Counted from the first letter of the stretch, positions 55,234 to 63,835 are shown. The stretch is 64,000 nucleotides of DNA from Roseiarcus sp963782255 (GCA_963782255.1 CAWAIS010000001.1:558001-622000); one strand, 5' to 3'. Program-made: numbers and translations. The notes: generated from the sequence alone by a model not told the origin.

Positions 55234-56013
55234 ATGCGAACACTTTTTGTTTTCTGCGCGGTCGCTCTCGGTATGGGTTGCGACGCCTCGGCGACGGAGC
55301 TGGGCTTGGCGTCGTTTTATGGCGCTCAAGGACTGACCGCGGCGCATCGCAGCCTGCCGATGGGATCGCGGGTCAGGGTCCTCAATCTCGACAACGGCCG
55401 GTCCGTGATCGTCAGGATCGTCGATCGGGGGCCGTTTATCCACGGAAGGGTCATCGACGTTTCGACTGCGGCCGCCGTGACGCTCGGCTTCCGGGACGCC
55501 GGGCTGGCCCACGTGAGGATCGAGCGCATTTCCGCGGAAACCTTGGAGGCGAGCGCCGGGCCTTCGCGGCGGGCGGCGCCTGCGTCCGACGAGACCTCGT
55601 CCTATGCGATCTGCAGTTACGGTGCCGATCGCGTGGAGCATCTGCGAACCAACTCGGTCGGCGACCGAGCGGCGCCGCTGGCGAGCGATGCGTTGGGATG
55701 CGAGAATTTCCGATTGCGGCTTGTCCAACTCGCTGAGAGCACGGACGATCTGGCGCCCGTCGTCGCCGCCCTTACAAAGGTCGGTTCAAGCGGGGTGGAG
55801 AGGGCCGAGAGCATCCCCGTGAGCGGCCTGGCGGATATGGAGGCAGCCGAGAGCATCCCGGTCGGCGCCCTGGCCGAAGTTTTGCAGCGCAAAGCCCCTG
55901 TAACGCGCTCTGCGAGCCATTGCGCCGCGGCGCCCTGTGAAGCCGCGGAGCGGCCGCACGCTTCGAACACCGTGTATTCGATCTTCGCAGAACTTCGCCG
56001 GGTCTTCGATTAG
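55234..56013 (+). CDS. RlpA-like septal ring lytic transglycosylase family protein
   Basis: 259 residues with signal peptide MRTLFVFCAVALGMGCDASA, followed by the RlpA double-psi beta-barrel: GLASFYGAQGLTAAHRSLPM, GSRVRVLNLDNGRSVIVRIV, DRGPFIHGRVIDVSTAAAVT and GFRDAGLAHVRIE. The catalytic Asp of RlpA lies in VDRGPF. The C-terminal ~150 residues are not a SPOR domain but a low-complexity region with repeated AESIPV segments. Acts on denuded peptidoglycan at the septum or envelope. Confidence 0.88.
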   Translation: MRTLFVFCAVALGMGCDASATELGLASFYGAQGLTAAHRSLPMGSRVRVLNLDNGRSVIVRIVDRGPFIHGRVIDVSTAAAVTLGFRDAGLAHVRIERISAETLEASAGPSRRAAPASDETSSYAICSYGADRVEHLRTNSVGDRAAPLASDALGCENFRLRLVQLAESTDDLAPVVAALTKVGSSGVERAESIPVSGLADMEAAESIPVGALAEVLQRKAPVTRSASHCAAAPCEAAERPHASNTVYSIFAELRRVFD

Positions 56014-56156
56014 CGCTCCCGCCAAGGATGAGTGGTGCAAGGCCGAATGGGGTAGCGGCCTTTTCGACCTTCCTCCCGACGACCGCGACGAATTCACGCC
56101 TCTGCCGCCGACGCGGCCGTGCGCAGGCCGATGAAGTTGCTTGCAATGGAGCGCAG

Positions 56157-56468
56157 ATGACTGGCGCCACCAGCATCGAAAAGCAGGTAGCCGGGACGAG
56201 CGGCCGCTATGTCGGCCGGATCCACGGCGTCGATGGCGCAGCCGAGCTCCGCTTCACCATTCGTGGTCCGTCGCTGATCAGCGCCGACCACACAGAGGCG
56301 CCGGCCAGCATGCGCGGCACCGGCGCGGCGACGGCGCTGGTCGAGCACATGATCGGCGACGCCCGCGGCGAGGGGTTCAAGATCATTCCGATCTGTCCCT
56401 ACATGCTCGGCCAGTACAGAAAGCATCCCGAGTGGAGCGACGTCATGGCGAGCGCGCCTTCGCCATAG
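56157..56468 (+). CDS. GNAT-family N-acetyltransferase (YjdJ-like, small)
   Basis: 103 residues from ATG 56157: RYVGRIHGVDGAAELRFTIR, ISADHTEAPASMRGTGAATA, LVEHMIGDARGEGFKIIPIC and PYMLGQYRKHPEWSDVM. The R-G-T-G-A acetyl-CoA-binding loop and the IIPICPYM strand are hallmarks of the small YidJ/YjdJ-type group. Intact. Confidence 0.85.
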   Translation: MTGATSIEKQVAGTSGRYVGRIHGVDGAAELRFTIRGPSLISADHTEAPASMRGTGAATALVEHMIGDARGEGFKIIPICPYMLGQYRKHPEWSDVMASAPSP

Positions 56469-56519
56469 CTTCGGCGGCGGCCCTCAGCTCCGCACCACTC
56501 CGGAACCCCCGATTTCGCC

Positions 56520-57449
56520 TTACTTGGCCTTGCGCGCCTTCTGCGCGGCCGGGGCCGGAGCGGCGGCAGTAGCCTTGCCCTTCGCCTTCGACAAAGCCTT
56601 CGGCTTCGGGGAGGCGATGTCTTCGGCGGGTGCCGGTTCGGCTTTGGGTTTGGCGGCAGCTGACTTCGCGGCCTCGACCGCGATGCTCTTGCGAAGCGCA
56701 TCCATGATGCTGACGACATTGGTCGGCCGCGAGGGTTGCTCCGTCACCTTTGCCGGCATGCCCGCCTGCTTGGCGCGGACTAGCTCGACGACCGCGTCTT
56801 CATAGCGGTCGTTGAATTCCTCCGGCCGGAAGTGTCCCACCTTCCTTTCGATGATGACGTGAGCCAGGTCTTTCATCTCCTGGGGCAGCTGCAGGTCGGG
56901 GATGTCCTCGAAATAGGAGTCCTCGCCGCGCACCTCGGAGCCGTACCGCAAAGCCGTTCCGAGGATTCCTTTTCCGAGCGGCTCCAGCATCATGATCCGC
57001 TCGCGCCGTGCGATCACGACCCTCCCGAGCCCGACGACCTTCTCGTCGCGGATGGCGTCCCGGATGATCGCGAAAGCCTCCTCGCCGACGCGCTCGCTCG
57101 GCGCGATGTAATAGGGCGCGTCGTAGTAGCGCGGGTCGATCTCGGCGCGGGGCACGAATTTGTCGATGTCGATCGTATGCGTGCTCTCGATCTGGATCTT
57201 GTCGAGCTCGTCGTCGTCGACGAGCAGGTACGAATCCTTGGCGACGGGGTAGCCCTTGGCCTGGTCCTCGTTCTCGACCACGTCCCCGGTTTCGGCGTCG
57301 ACGAACTGCCGCTTCACCTTGTTGCCGGTCTTGCGATTGATGGTGTTGAACGAAACGCGCGACGAGGTGCTGGAGGCGGGATAGAGGTTGACAGCGCAGG
57401 AGACGAGGGAAAGCTTCAGATAGCCTTTCCAGTTGGCTCGTGGGGCCAT
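56520..57449 (-). CDS. ku: Ku protein (non-homologous end joining)
   Basis: 309 residues from ATG 57449: MAPRANWKGYLKLSLVSCAV, NLYPASSTSSRVSFNTINRK, VKRQFVDAETGDVVENEDQA, YYDAPYYIAPSERVGEEAFA and HVIIERKVGHFRPEEFNDRY. The bacterial Ku core is complete; the C-terminus is an Ala/Lys/Pro-rich tail after residue 245. Ku forms a ring on DNA ends and recruits LigD; no ligase gene is in the window. The start faces the BRCT-MerR-TPR gene across 68 bp, a shared regulatory region. Confidence 0.95.
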   Translation of the reverse strand: MAPRANWKGYLKLSLVSCAVNLYPASSTSSRVSFNTINRKTGNKVKRQFVDAETGDVVENEDQAKGYPVAKDSYLLVDDDELDKIQIESTHTIDIDKFVPRAEIDPRYYDAPYYIAPSERVGEEAFAIIRDAIRDEKVVGLGRVVIARRERIMMLEPLGKGILGTALRYGSEVRGEDSYFEDIPDLQLPQEMKDLAHVIIERKVGHFRPEEFNDRYEDAVVELVRAKQAGMPAKVTEQPSRPTNVVSIMDALRKSIAVEAAKSAAAKPKAEPAPAEDIASPKPKALSKAKGKATAAAPAPAAQKARKAK

Positions 57450-57517
57450 GGCGCATACTCCGAAAACGCACTTGGACCGGAATATCAAAGCGGGACTTCA
57501 GACGACGCCACCATAGA
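57450..57517. promoter_or_regulatory. Divergent Ku / BRCT-TPR intergenic region
   Basis: 68 bp between two start codons must hold both promoters or be read through. No clear -10/-35 or operator was identified by eye; an inverted pair is not obvious. Confidence 0.4.
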
Positions 57518-58603
57518 ATGACTTCGCCGAACCAGAAAGTCTATGTTGTCGGTCGCCTGCGGGGCATCACGAAGAGGCGCATCGGGCAGCTCGCCCGCTC
57601 ATCAGGGCTCGCCCTCACCCGTCGGCCGTCCGCCGCTGACATTATCGTGCTGGCTCATAGCACGGCCCGCTCGGTGGTCTCCGAACAGGGCGAGCTGCGC
57701 CTGCGGTATCGGCCCAAGAGCCGTGCAAAATTGCTGTCCGAGCGGTCGTTCAAGTCCCGGATCGGATTGCCTGCGTCGAGAGCCGCCGCCGAGGGTCGTT
57801 ATTCCGAGGACCAGGTCGCAAAGCTCGCCGGGCTCGGCGTCGGACAGCTTCGGACTCTCGCGCTCTATGACGTGCTCAGCGCAGATGAATGCCGACTCTC
57901 CTATACGGATCTCGTCGTCGCCCGCACGGTCGGACGGCTATCGGCGGAGGGTGCGACTTTTCCTAAGATCATCGCCGCCGCGCTCGCGCTCGAGCAGCGG
58001 GGGGTGGGCCTGTCGGGGGTCCGGCTCGCGGAGGCTCCCTGGGGGGAGCTCGTTCAGGTGCTCGAAGGCGGTCTGGCGCAGGCTGACGGTCAACTGCTCC
58101 TTCCTCTCGAAGGTTCCGATGTCGACGCCGACGAGGTCTTCGCCCGAGCGGAGGAATACGAGCAGGAGGGGGATCTTGAAATGGCGGAGAGGCTTTACGA
58201 CCTCGCCGCTCGACTGGACAGGGACGATCCGGTCATTCCGTTCAATCTCGGCAACGTTCTCGACGAGCTCGAACGCGGACGCGATGCGGAAATCGCTTAC
58301 AGGCAGGCGCTGGCGCGCGACCCGAATTTTCCGGACGCATGGTTCAACCTCGGCGTTCTTCAGGAGAAGATCGGCCGGGAGGATGAAGCGCTCAAGAGCT
58401 ACGAGAGAGCCTTCGCCGTGGAGCCATCCTATGCCGACGCGCTCCACAATGCGGCGCTTCTCCTCATGCGCAAGCGTCAATTTTCGGCGGCCGTGAAGCT
58501 GCTGGATCAGCTTGTGGCGACTTCGCAGTCGACCTCCGGCGAAGCCAGGCGTCTGGCCCATTTGTGCCGACTTGAACTCAAGCAGGAGTCGGCAAGAAGA
58601 TAG
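57518..58603 (+). CDS. BRCT-like / MerR-like / TPR protein paired with Ku
   Basis: 361 residues. About 1-70 resemble a BRCT fold: KVYVVGRLRGITKRRIGQLA, RRPSAADIIVLAHSTARSVV. About 95-170 look like a MerR-type helix-turn-helix: YSEDQVAKLAGLGVGQLRTL, ALYDVLSADECRLSYTDLVV. About 205-345 are TPRs: AERLYDLAARLDRDDPVIPF, GRDAEIAYRQALARDPNFPD, EALKSYERAFAVEPSYADAL. BRCT folds are typical of DNA-repair scaffolds, so with Ku next door a role in end joining is inferred: DNA contact by the MerR-like part and partner binding by the TPRs. Not a named family to my knowledge. Confidence 0.75.
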   Translation: MTSPNQKVYVVGRLRGITKRRIGQLARSSGLALTRRPSAADIIVLAHSTARSVVSEQGELRLRYRPKSRAKLLSERSFKSRIGLPASRAAAEGRYSEDQVAKLAGLGVGQLRTLALYDVLSADECRLSYTDLVVARTVGRLSAEGATFPKIIAAALALEQRGVGLSGVRLAEAPWGELVQVLEGGLAQADGQLLLPLEGSDVDADEVFARAEEYEQEGDLEMAERLYDLAARLDRDDPVIPFNLGNVLDELERGRDAEIAYRQALARDPNFPDAWFNLGVLQEKIGREDEALKSYERAFAVEPSYADALHNAALLLMRKRQFSAAVKLLDQLVATSQSTSGEARRLAHLCRLELKQESARR

Positions 58604-58751
58604 TCGCGCCACGCACCGGCGCTCCACTTTCGAGGTCGTCTGCCCGGTGAAGGTAAGTGCAGCGGGGGGCCGGCCCGCCCGATGTCGGACAGGGTTTCGC
58701 CTGCGAGGGGAACGCCGCATCCGTGTGGCGGGCCTGACGGCCGTTCGGCGT

Positions 58752-59492
58752 TCATGCGGCAGTGAGGCCGCCATTCGGAGCTCGCCGGGCACGCTGGTTG
58801 TAGAGCAGCTTTGTCCGTCGCTCCTTCTCCTCCGCGGGCAGGCTGTCGAGGTCCTCGGGCGGACCGGCGGTGACGGCGAGGCCGCGCTGAACGGCGGGAC
58901 GCGCGCTGAGCTCGTCGAACCAGCGCTTGAAATATTTGAACTCCCCGATGTCCTGACCCTGCGCCTGCCAGTTCACAGTCCAAGGGTAGCTAATCATGTC
59001 GGCGATGGTGTATTCGTCGCCGGCGATGTATCGCCGGTCATAAAGCCGGTTGTTGAGCACGCCATAAAGCCTGTTCGCCTCGTCGGTGAAGCGACGGACG
59101 GCGTAGGACTGGTCGCCCTGCTTGTCGCCGAGACGCCGGAAGTGCCCGCACTCGCCGAGCTTCGGGCCCTGATTGGCCATCTGCCAAAGCACCCATTGAT
59201 TGACTTCGTAGCGGGTGCGAAGGTCCTGCGGATAGAAGCGCCCAGTCTTCTCCGCGAGATACATCATGATCGCGCCGGACTCGAAGATGCTGATCGGCGC
59301 CCCGCCGTCCGCCGGCGCGTCGTCGACCATCGCCGGCATGCGGTTGTTCGGGCTGATCTTCAGAAACTCGTCCTTGAATTGGTCCCCTTTGCCGATGTTG
59401 GTGGGCACGATGGCGTAGGGCAGGGCGAGCTCTTCGAGGAGGATTGTGATCTTCTTGCCGTTCGGGGTCGGCCAGTAGTGAATATGAATCAC
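58752..59492 (-). CDS. Glutathione S-transferase (YghU-like)
   Basis: 246 residues from a GTG at 59492 (aaggag 7 bases upstream); the open frame extends further but homology starts at IHIHYWPTPNGKKITILLEE. Thioredoxin-like domain with ISPNNRMPAMVDD (cis-Pro region) and ISIFESGAIMMYLAEKTGRF (glutathione gamma-Glu site), helical domain with YEVNQWVLWQMANQGPKLGE and YIAGDEYTIADMISYPWTVN. Nu-class or YghU/YfcG-like, acting on disulfides or peroxides. Cytoplasmic, intact. Confidence 0.92.
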   Translation of the reverse strand: MIHIHYWPTPNGKKITILLEELALPYAIVPTNIGKGDQFKDEFLKISPNNRMPAMVDDAPADGGAPISIFESGAIMMYLAEKTGRFYPQDLRTRYEVNQWVLWQMANQGPKLGECGHFRRLGDKQGDQSYAVRRFTDEANRLYGVLNNRLYDRRYIAGDEYTIADMISYPWTVNWQAQGQDIGEFKYFKRWFDELSARPAVQRGLAVTAGPPEDLDSLPAEEKERRTKLLYNQRARRAPNGGLTAA

Positions 59493-59520
59493 GGCGGGCT
59501 CCTTCGGGGCTTGACGGAAA

Positions 59521-59799
59521 CTAGCAGCAAAGCGCCGACACGCATGGGTCTGCAAGCGGGGCAGGGCGGACGCGCATCGGCGCGTTCGCGCCCCGGTACG
59601 CCGGCCGCCTGTCGATCGGCGGCTTCGCCAAAAGCCGGCTCGCCGGCTTCTGCTCGACGTGGGCGGCGGTGACACGGACGGCGGCGTCCACGAGCAAGGA
59701 CCTCAGGGCCTGCGGCTCGACGTTGTCGGCTCGCATGACCGCCTGGACCAGCGAATCCCCGAGGAGATCGTCGATCGTCGGACTATGGCGCAGCGACAT
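59521..59799 (-). CDS. Conserved small hypothetical protein
   Basis: 92 residues: MSLRHSPTIDDLLGDSLVQA, VMRADNVEPQALRSLLVDAA, VRVTAAH; the first half is helical and protein-like, the second half Pro/Arg-rich. The pattern is familiar from short alphaproteobacterial hypotheticals that follow or precede GST genes, but no function is known. Same direction as the GST gene, 28 bp upstream of it. Confidence 0.55.
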   Translation of the reverse strand: MSLRHSPTIDDLLGDSLVQAVMRADNVEPQALRSLLVDAAVRVTAAHVEQKPASRLLAKPPIDRRPAYRGANAPMRVRPAPLADPCVSALCC

Positions 59800-59883
59800 G
59801 GCGCTTCCTTTCGGCGTTGTGACAAAATGCCTCGCGCGGCGCGAGGAGCGTCGACTTGTGTTGACTTCCGGCGCGAAGGGGTG

Positions 59884-59897
59884 TTACCGATCGGTAA
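59884..59897. promoter_or_regulatory. Palindromic operator 1 upstream of TetR gene
   Basis: Perfect palindrome ttaccgatcggtaa, 42 bp before the TetR start. It shares its half-site (taccg) with operator 2. Typical of TetR-family autoregulation; the divergent small gene at 59799 may be co-regulated. Confidence 0.7.
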
Positions 59898-59908
59898 TAG
59901 TCCGTAGA

Positions 59909-59920
59909 TACCGGTCGGTA
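59909..59920. promoter_or_regulatory. Palindromic operator 2 upstream of TetR gene
   Basis: taccggtcggta, same half-site (taccg/cggta) as operator 1 but with a different centre. Its centre is about 24 bp from that of operator 1, so two dimers could bind side by side on nearly the same face of the helix. Confidence 0.65.
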
Positions 59921-59938
59921 ACATCGCAGTCAAGAGCC

Positions 59939-60598
59939 ATGGCAAAAGAAAATGCAAAGCCGGACGAGGCCGAGGTCGCGCCGGAGCGTCCCCGCGAGCG
60001 TATCGTCGCCTGCGCGCAGGAACTCTTTCATCGCCACGGCATTCGGGGAGTCGGCGTCGAGGCGATCGCCGAAGCCGCCGGCACCAACAAGGTGACGCTC
60101 TACCGCCACTTCGGGTCGAAGGACGATCTCATTGTCGAGTATCTGGGCCGCAAAGCGCAGAAAGCCGACGAAATCTGGTCTGACATCGAAGCCGCGAGCC
60201 CTGGCGATCCCGTCGGCCAGCTTTATGGTTATATCGGTCGGGTCGCGAAATTCATCGCCGAGGACGAGCGGGGCTGCGATCTCGCGAACGCCGCGGTCGA
60301 ACTGACCGAGGCAGGGCATCCCGGGCTCAAGGTCATCGAGGAGTTCAAGAAACGTCAGCGCGACCGCCTGGCGAAGCTATGCTGGGCCGCGGGCGCCGCG
60401 CAGCCGGGCCTGCTCGCGGACACGATTGTTCTTCTGATCGAAGGCGCCCGGGTCAGCCGCCGCAGCGTCGGGACCGGGGGGCCCAGCGCCAATCTCGTGC
60501 GGACGAGCGAGGCCGTGATCGCGTCCTTCGGCGTGCCCGTCCGAGACAAGCGTCATTCGCGGCGAGGAGCGGCCCGTCAACCGAGCCGCGGCGTCTGA
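59939..60598 (+). CDS. TetR/AcrR-family transcriptional regulator
   Basis: 219 residues from ATG 59939. N-terminal helix-turn-helix: ERIVACAQELFHRHGIRGVG, VEAIAEAAGTNKVTLYRHFG, SKDDLIVEYLGRKAQKADE. The C-terminal ligand domain has FIAEDERGCDLANAAVELTE and ends with a basic tail. A Cys in RGCDLAN lies in the ligand region. Probably represses its own promoter through the two taccg palindromes; targets may include the divergent small gene and GST, which would suit xenobiotic sensing (inference). Confidence 0.9.
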   Translation: MAKENAKPDEAEVAPERPRERIVACAQELFHRHGIRGVGVEAIAEAAGTNKVTLYRHFGSKDDLIVEYLGRKAQKADEIWSDIEAASPGDPVGQLYGYIGRVAKFIAEDERGCDLANAAVELTEAGHPGLKVIEEFKKRQRDRLAKLCWAAGAAQPGLLADTIVLLIEGARVSRRSVGTGGPSANLVRTSEAVIASFGVPVRDKRHSRRGAARQPSRGV

Positions 60599-60664
60599 AC
60601 TCGGCAGCGCGCCGCGCCGTCTCAGAGCCCGCTGCAGTAACTGCAGGAGGCGTTCCGTCCGGCG

Positions 60665-61168
60665 CTATCGACGATCGCGACCGAAGACCTCCTGGCCGTC
60701 CGCGTCGATCAAACGGAAACCGATGGCGCGAGGAGGCCAATGCAGACGGGACCCCTCCGCACGGCTTCGGACGGGTCGGAGGCATTCAGCCTGACCTCCT
60801 TCAGAATCGATGTCCCGCGTCCGCCTTCGCCCCCAACGAACCGAATCCGATACGGGGGCCGGGTCGGGGTCTCCGACACGATCCGCATGGCGTCGTCGAG
60901 CGGGTCGGTCTCCTCGAACGGCTCGCTTTCTCCCGCTGTCCCGCCTTCACGAACAGAGAAGTCGGCGTCGAGTCCGACTTTTCTGCCTGTCTTGCGCGCG
61001 ACAGCCAGAGCGACCCGACCCCATTCGCGCTCCATCTCGTCGCTGCTCGCCTCGCGCGCCCTGCGCCGGGCCTCCGAATAGGCCGTCGCCGAGGTCGCTG
61101 ATCAGCGCGTCCGCCTCGGCTTCGATTCGTTCGGCCCGGTCCCGGCGCCGGCGCAGCCAGCTCAGCAT
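60665..61168 (-). pseudogene. Conserved hypothetical protein(s) with two frameshifts
   Basis: ATG 61168: MLSWLRRRRDRAERIEAEAD, ALISDLGDG, then one base shifts to YSEARRRAREASSDEMEREW, GRVALAVARKTGRKVGLDAD. The same frame continues through TDPLDDAMRIVSETPTRPPY and SILKEVRLNASDPSEAVRR, then a second shift in a gggg run leads to SRLHWPPRAIGFRLIDADGQ, EVFGRDRR, stop at 60665. It may be one ~165-residue protein or two adjacent small genes fused by the missing stop. The last motif is typical of a small family of unknown function. Confidence 0.6.
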
Positions 61169-61235
61169 CGCGGACGCTCGTCTGTTGCTGGGACGAGAAT
61201 ATTCTCAGGTGAGAAGGAAAAGGCGAGCGCGCGGG

Positions 61236-61527
61236 GGCATTGTCATGTCTGGACGTCGCCCGCTGATCAAGGGCTATTTTCGGCGTTGCGCTTGGTCGTC
61301 GGTGCGGTCATGTCTTCGGCCTTGTTTTGCGGAGAATAGAAGTCCGCTGGCCCTGATGTTGTCCGCTGATCCGTTGCCCCAATCACACCGGCGCGCTTAG
61401 CTGCGCAGACAATGCCACGGGCTTCTGGATCAATCCGCTTTCCTGCACATCACCTCTTGGTCACCCTCGACTCCTGTGCCGCCTTTGGCTCTTGGTGAGC
61501 CTTGGCCGCGAACCCTACCGACGCTCC
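61236..61527 (-). ncRNA. Candidate IS110 guide RNA, copy 3
   Basis: Same sequence as copy 2. The putative right guide gacaatgcca (plus strand, 61408-61417) pairs with the 9-nt junction word ggcattgtc at 61236-61244. The left junction word agtgtgatgg (minus strand, near 62659) resembles the putative left guide ggtgtgattg. Confidence 0.6.
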
Positions 61528-62568
61528 TTACGCCGGAATTTCCCGATAGACCGTCTTGCTCCGCATGATCGCAAATGCGATGCGCGCCATCTTGTTGGCG
61601 AGAGCCACGGCGACAAGCTTGAAGGGCTTCTTCTCGAGAAGCCTCTTCGCCCACATCCGCAGCGGGTCGGTGTGCGGCTTGCGGTGAAACAGCACCGCAT
61701 GCGCCCCGACGACGAGCAGTTTGCGCAAGTTCCGGTTGCCCATCTTCGAAATGCGCCCGAGCTTCTGCTTGCCGCCAGAAGAGTTCTGCTTGGGCGTCAG
61801 CCCGAGAAAGGCGGCGAACTCGCGCGGGCCCGCGAAGCCGGACGCATCCTGAATGGTCGCTGCCATCGCTGAGGCGGTGATGGGTCCGAACCCGGGAATG
61901 CTCATCAGCCGGCGCGCCGTTTCATCCTTCTGGGCCATCTTCGCGATCGTTCGGTCGAGCCGTGCAATCGCCTCATCGAGGTTTCGCAATTGCACGACGA
62001 GCGGCGCCAGCGCCTCGCACACTTCAAACGGGATTGTCTCGTCGCAAGCCTCGATCAGCTCGGCCAGTTCGCGGCCGTGTCTGGGCCCTTGCGCCGCAAT
62101 GACGCCGACTTCAGTCAAGTGACCGCGCAGCGCGTTGAGCAACTGCGTGCGTTGCGAGACCAGCATCTCCCGCGTCTTGTGACGCATCAGCGTCGCCTGG
62201 TTCTCCAGCGAGCGCACGCCGACAAATCGCATCGAAGGCCTCGTCACCGCCTCGCAGATCGCCGCCGCGTCCGACGCGTCGTTCTTCTGCCGGCGGATAT
62301 ACGGCTTCACATAAGCCGGAGGCATCATCCGCGCGTCATGGCCAAGCTTGATCAGCTCGCGCGCCCAATGATGCGCCGACCCGGAGGCCTCGAGCCCCAC
62401 CAGGCAAGGCGGCAGCGAAGCGAAAAACTCCAGCAGCTTGTTGCGCCTGATCGCCTTGGCGACCACAACGCGCCCCGAAGCATCAACGCCATGAACCTGA
62501 AAGACGTGCTTGGCCAGATCGAGCCCTACGGTCGTGACAGACGAAAAATCAGTGATAGACTTTCCCAT
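61528..62568 (-). CDS. IS110-family transposase, copy 3
   Basis: 346 residues, translation identical to copy 2 (start MGKSITDFSSVTTVGLDLAK). DEDD and Ser motifs as in copy 2. Complete. Confidence 0.93.
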   Translation of the reverse strand: MGKSITDFSSVTTVGLDLAKHVFQVHGVDASGRVVVAKAIRRNKLLEFFASLPPCLVGLEASGSAHHWARELIKLGHDARMMPPAYVKPYIRRQKNDASDAAAICEAVTRPSMRFVGVRSLENQATLMRHKTREMLVSQRTQLLNALRGHLTEVGVIAAQGPRHGRELAELIEACDETIPFEVCEALAPLVVQLRNLDEAIARLDRTIAKMAQKDETARRLMSIPGFGPITASAMAATIQDASGFAGPREFAAFLGLTPKQNSSGGKQKLGRISKMGNRNLRKLLVVGAHAVLFHRKPHTDPLRMWAKRLLEKKPFKLVAVALANKMARIAFAIMRSKTVYREIPA

Positions 62569-62665
62569 GGACGGCGCTCCTTCAAACGGTTGCTCTAACG
62601 ACAACCATTTTGGCACGGCCCTTCATTGAGCCAGATGCCGCGCGGGCGTCGTCCACACCATCACA

Positions 62666-62800
62666 CTCGCCAAGAATAGGCCCTTTTTGGAGGATTTCGC
62701 TCCCACGTCGAGGGCTCTAAATAATTGATTTTCCTCGATGTGGTCTTTGAGTGCGCAGAGCGGTTGACAAGTAAAATGCGCGAACGTGACAACGCCGTCC
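62666..62800. other. Possible IS6-type end between IS110 copy 3 and the IS3 fragment
   Basis: cgcgaacgtgacaacgcc at 62779-62796 resembles gcaacgtgacaacaccgcc at 40228-40246, the putative right end of the second IS6 type. An IS6-like element may have cut the IS3 gene and then been hit by IS110 copy 3. No coding sequence is left. Confidence 0.35.
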
Positions 62801-63285
62801 ATTGTGTTCGAGAGCCGCCACGCGAGCACCGCGCGCGACGCCCAGTCGATGATCGCCACCAGATAGAGAAAGCCGCGCCCGATCGGAATGTAGGTGATGT
62901 CGGCCGCCCACACGTGGTTTGCGCGCTCGATCGTCAGATTGCGCAAGAGATAGGGATAGATCCTGTGGCCGGGCGCGGCCTTGGTCATTCTCGGCTTCGG
63001 CCCGAGCGCCGCGATCCCCATCAGGCGCATCAGCCGCTGCACGCGCTTGCGGTTCACGAACACACCCTCGGCGCGCAGCATCGCCGTCATCCGGCGCGAG
63101 CCAAGAAACGGCCAGGTGGTGAACAGTTCGTCGATCCGGCGCGTCAGCGCCACGTCGTTGTCGTTGGCCGGCTTGCGCGGCCGGTAGACGCCCGAGCGCG
63201 CCACCCCGACAAGCGCGCATTGCCGCCGCAGCGACAGCGCCCTGTCGGCGCGGTCGAGCATCGCTCTGCGGTCCGGCGCGCTCAT
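62801..63285 (-). pseudogene. IS3-family OrfB, C-terminally truncated
   Basis: MSAPDRRAMLDRADRALSLR, FLGSRRMTAMLRAEGVFVNR, KRVQRLMRLMGIAALGPKPR, HVWAADITYIPIGRGFLYLV and VLAWRLSNTMD. Only the first catalytic Asp (AADITY) remains; the rest of the DDE core is missing. A relative of the complete IS3 at 43583-44933. Confidence 0.88.
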
Positions 63286-63568
63286 CTTCCGGATCTCCTG
63301 GCTAAAAAATCGCGCTCCACCGTGAGCTGCCCGATCTTCGCGTGCAGCCGCTCAATCTCCCGCTCATGCGTCGCTTCCGCGTCCCGCCCGACGCCCGGGT
63401 CGAAGGCGCGCGCCGCCTGATCCTGAAGCTGCTTCTTCCAGGCGTAAATCTGGTTGGGATGGACCTCGTAGCGCTGAGCAAGGTCCACGACCGTGGCCTG
63501 CTCCCGCAGCGCCTCCAGCGCGATCTTCGCCTTCACCCGGCATCAATCCGCCGTCTCGTCTTCTTCGT
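63282..63568 (-). pseudogene. IS3-family OrfA with single-base deletion near its start
   Basis: LKAKIALEALREQATVVDLA, QRYEVHPNQIYAWKKQLQDQ, RLHAKIGQLTVERDFLARRS. The natural start MTKKTRRRIDAG (ATG at 63568) is one base out of frame: gccgggtgaagg lacks a t compared with the expected gccgggttgaagg. The IS3 right end is near 63641 (tggaccctgattttgggacc on the minus strand). Confidence 0.8.
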
Positions 63569-63641
63569 CATCGTTCGCTCCGTCTATCAAACGAAGCGGC
63601 CGTTCTCCAACTTAACCCCCGGTCCCAAAATCAGGGTCCAC

Positions 63642-63835
63642 TTCAAAGCTTAAGCGGCCCGGGACATACCAAAGTTTGTTTTGCGTAACATAAGAGTGGC
63701 CGACGTCTACTAATGTAGGATCACGAATTGCGCCGCGAATGGCTACGTTCGTCGGCAGCGCTCGCAATTGGATCGCGAGGGCAATACGCCGGTAGATTGC
63801 AACGTTAGCTTCCGAGCGAAATCAGAGATGTATCG
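63642..63835. other. Intergenic stretch upstream of the cupin gene
   Basis: About 190 bp, no gene. Should hold the cupin promoter; atcagagatg lies just before the start. Confidence 0.4.

Larger units (their letters stand above)
61236..62665 (-). mobile_element. IS110-family insertion sequence, copy 3
   Basis: Same 1430 bp as copy 2, same orientation, from ggcattgtcatg at 61236 to ccacaccatcac at 62665. Inserted next to a truncated IS3 element. Identity with copy 2 implies a recent move or duplication. Confidence 0.9.
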
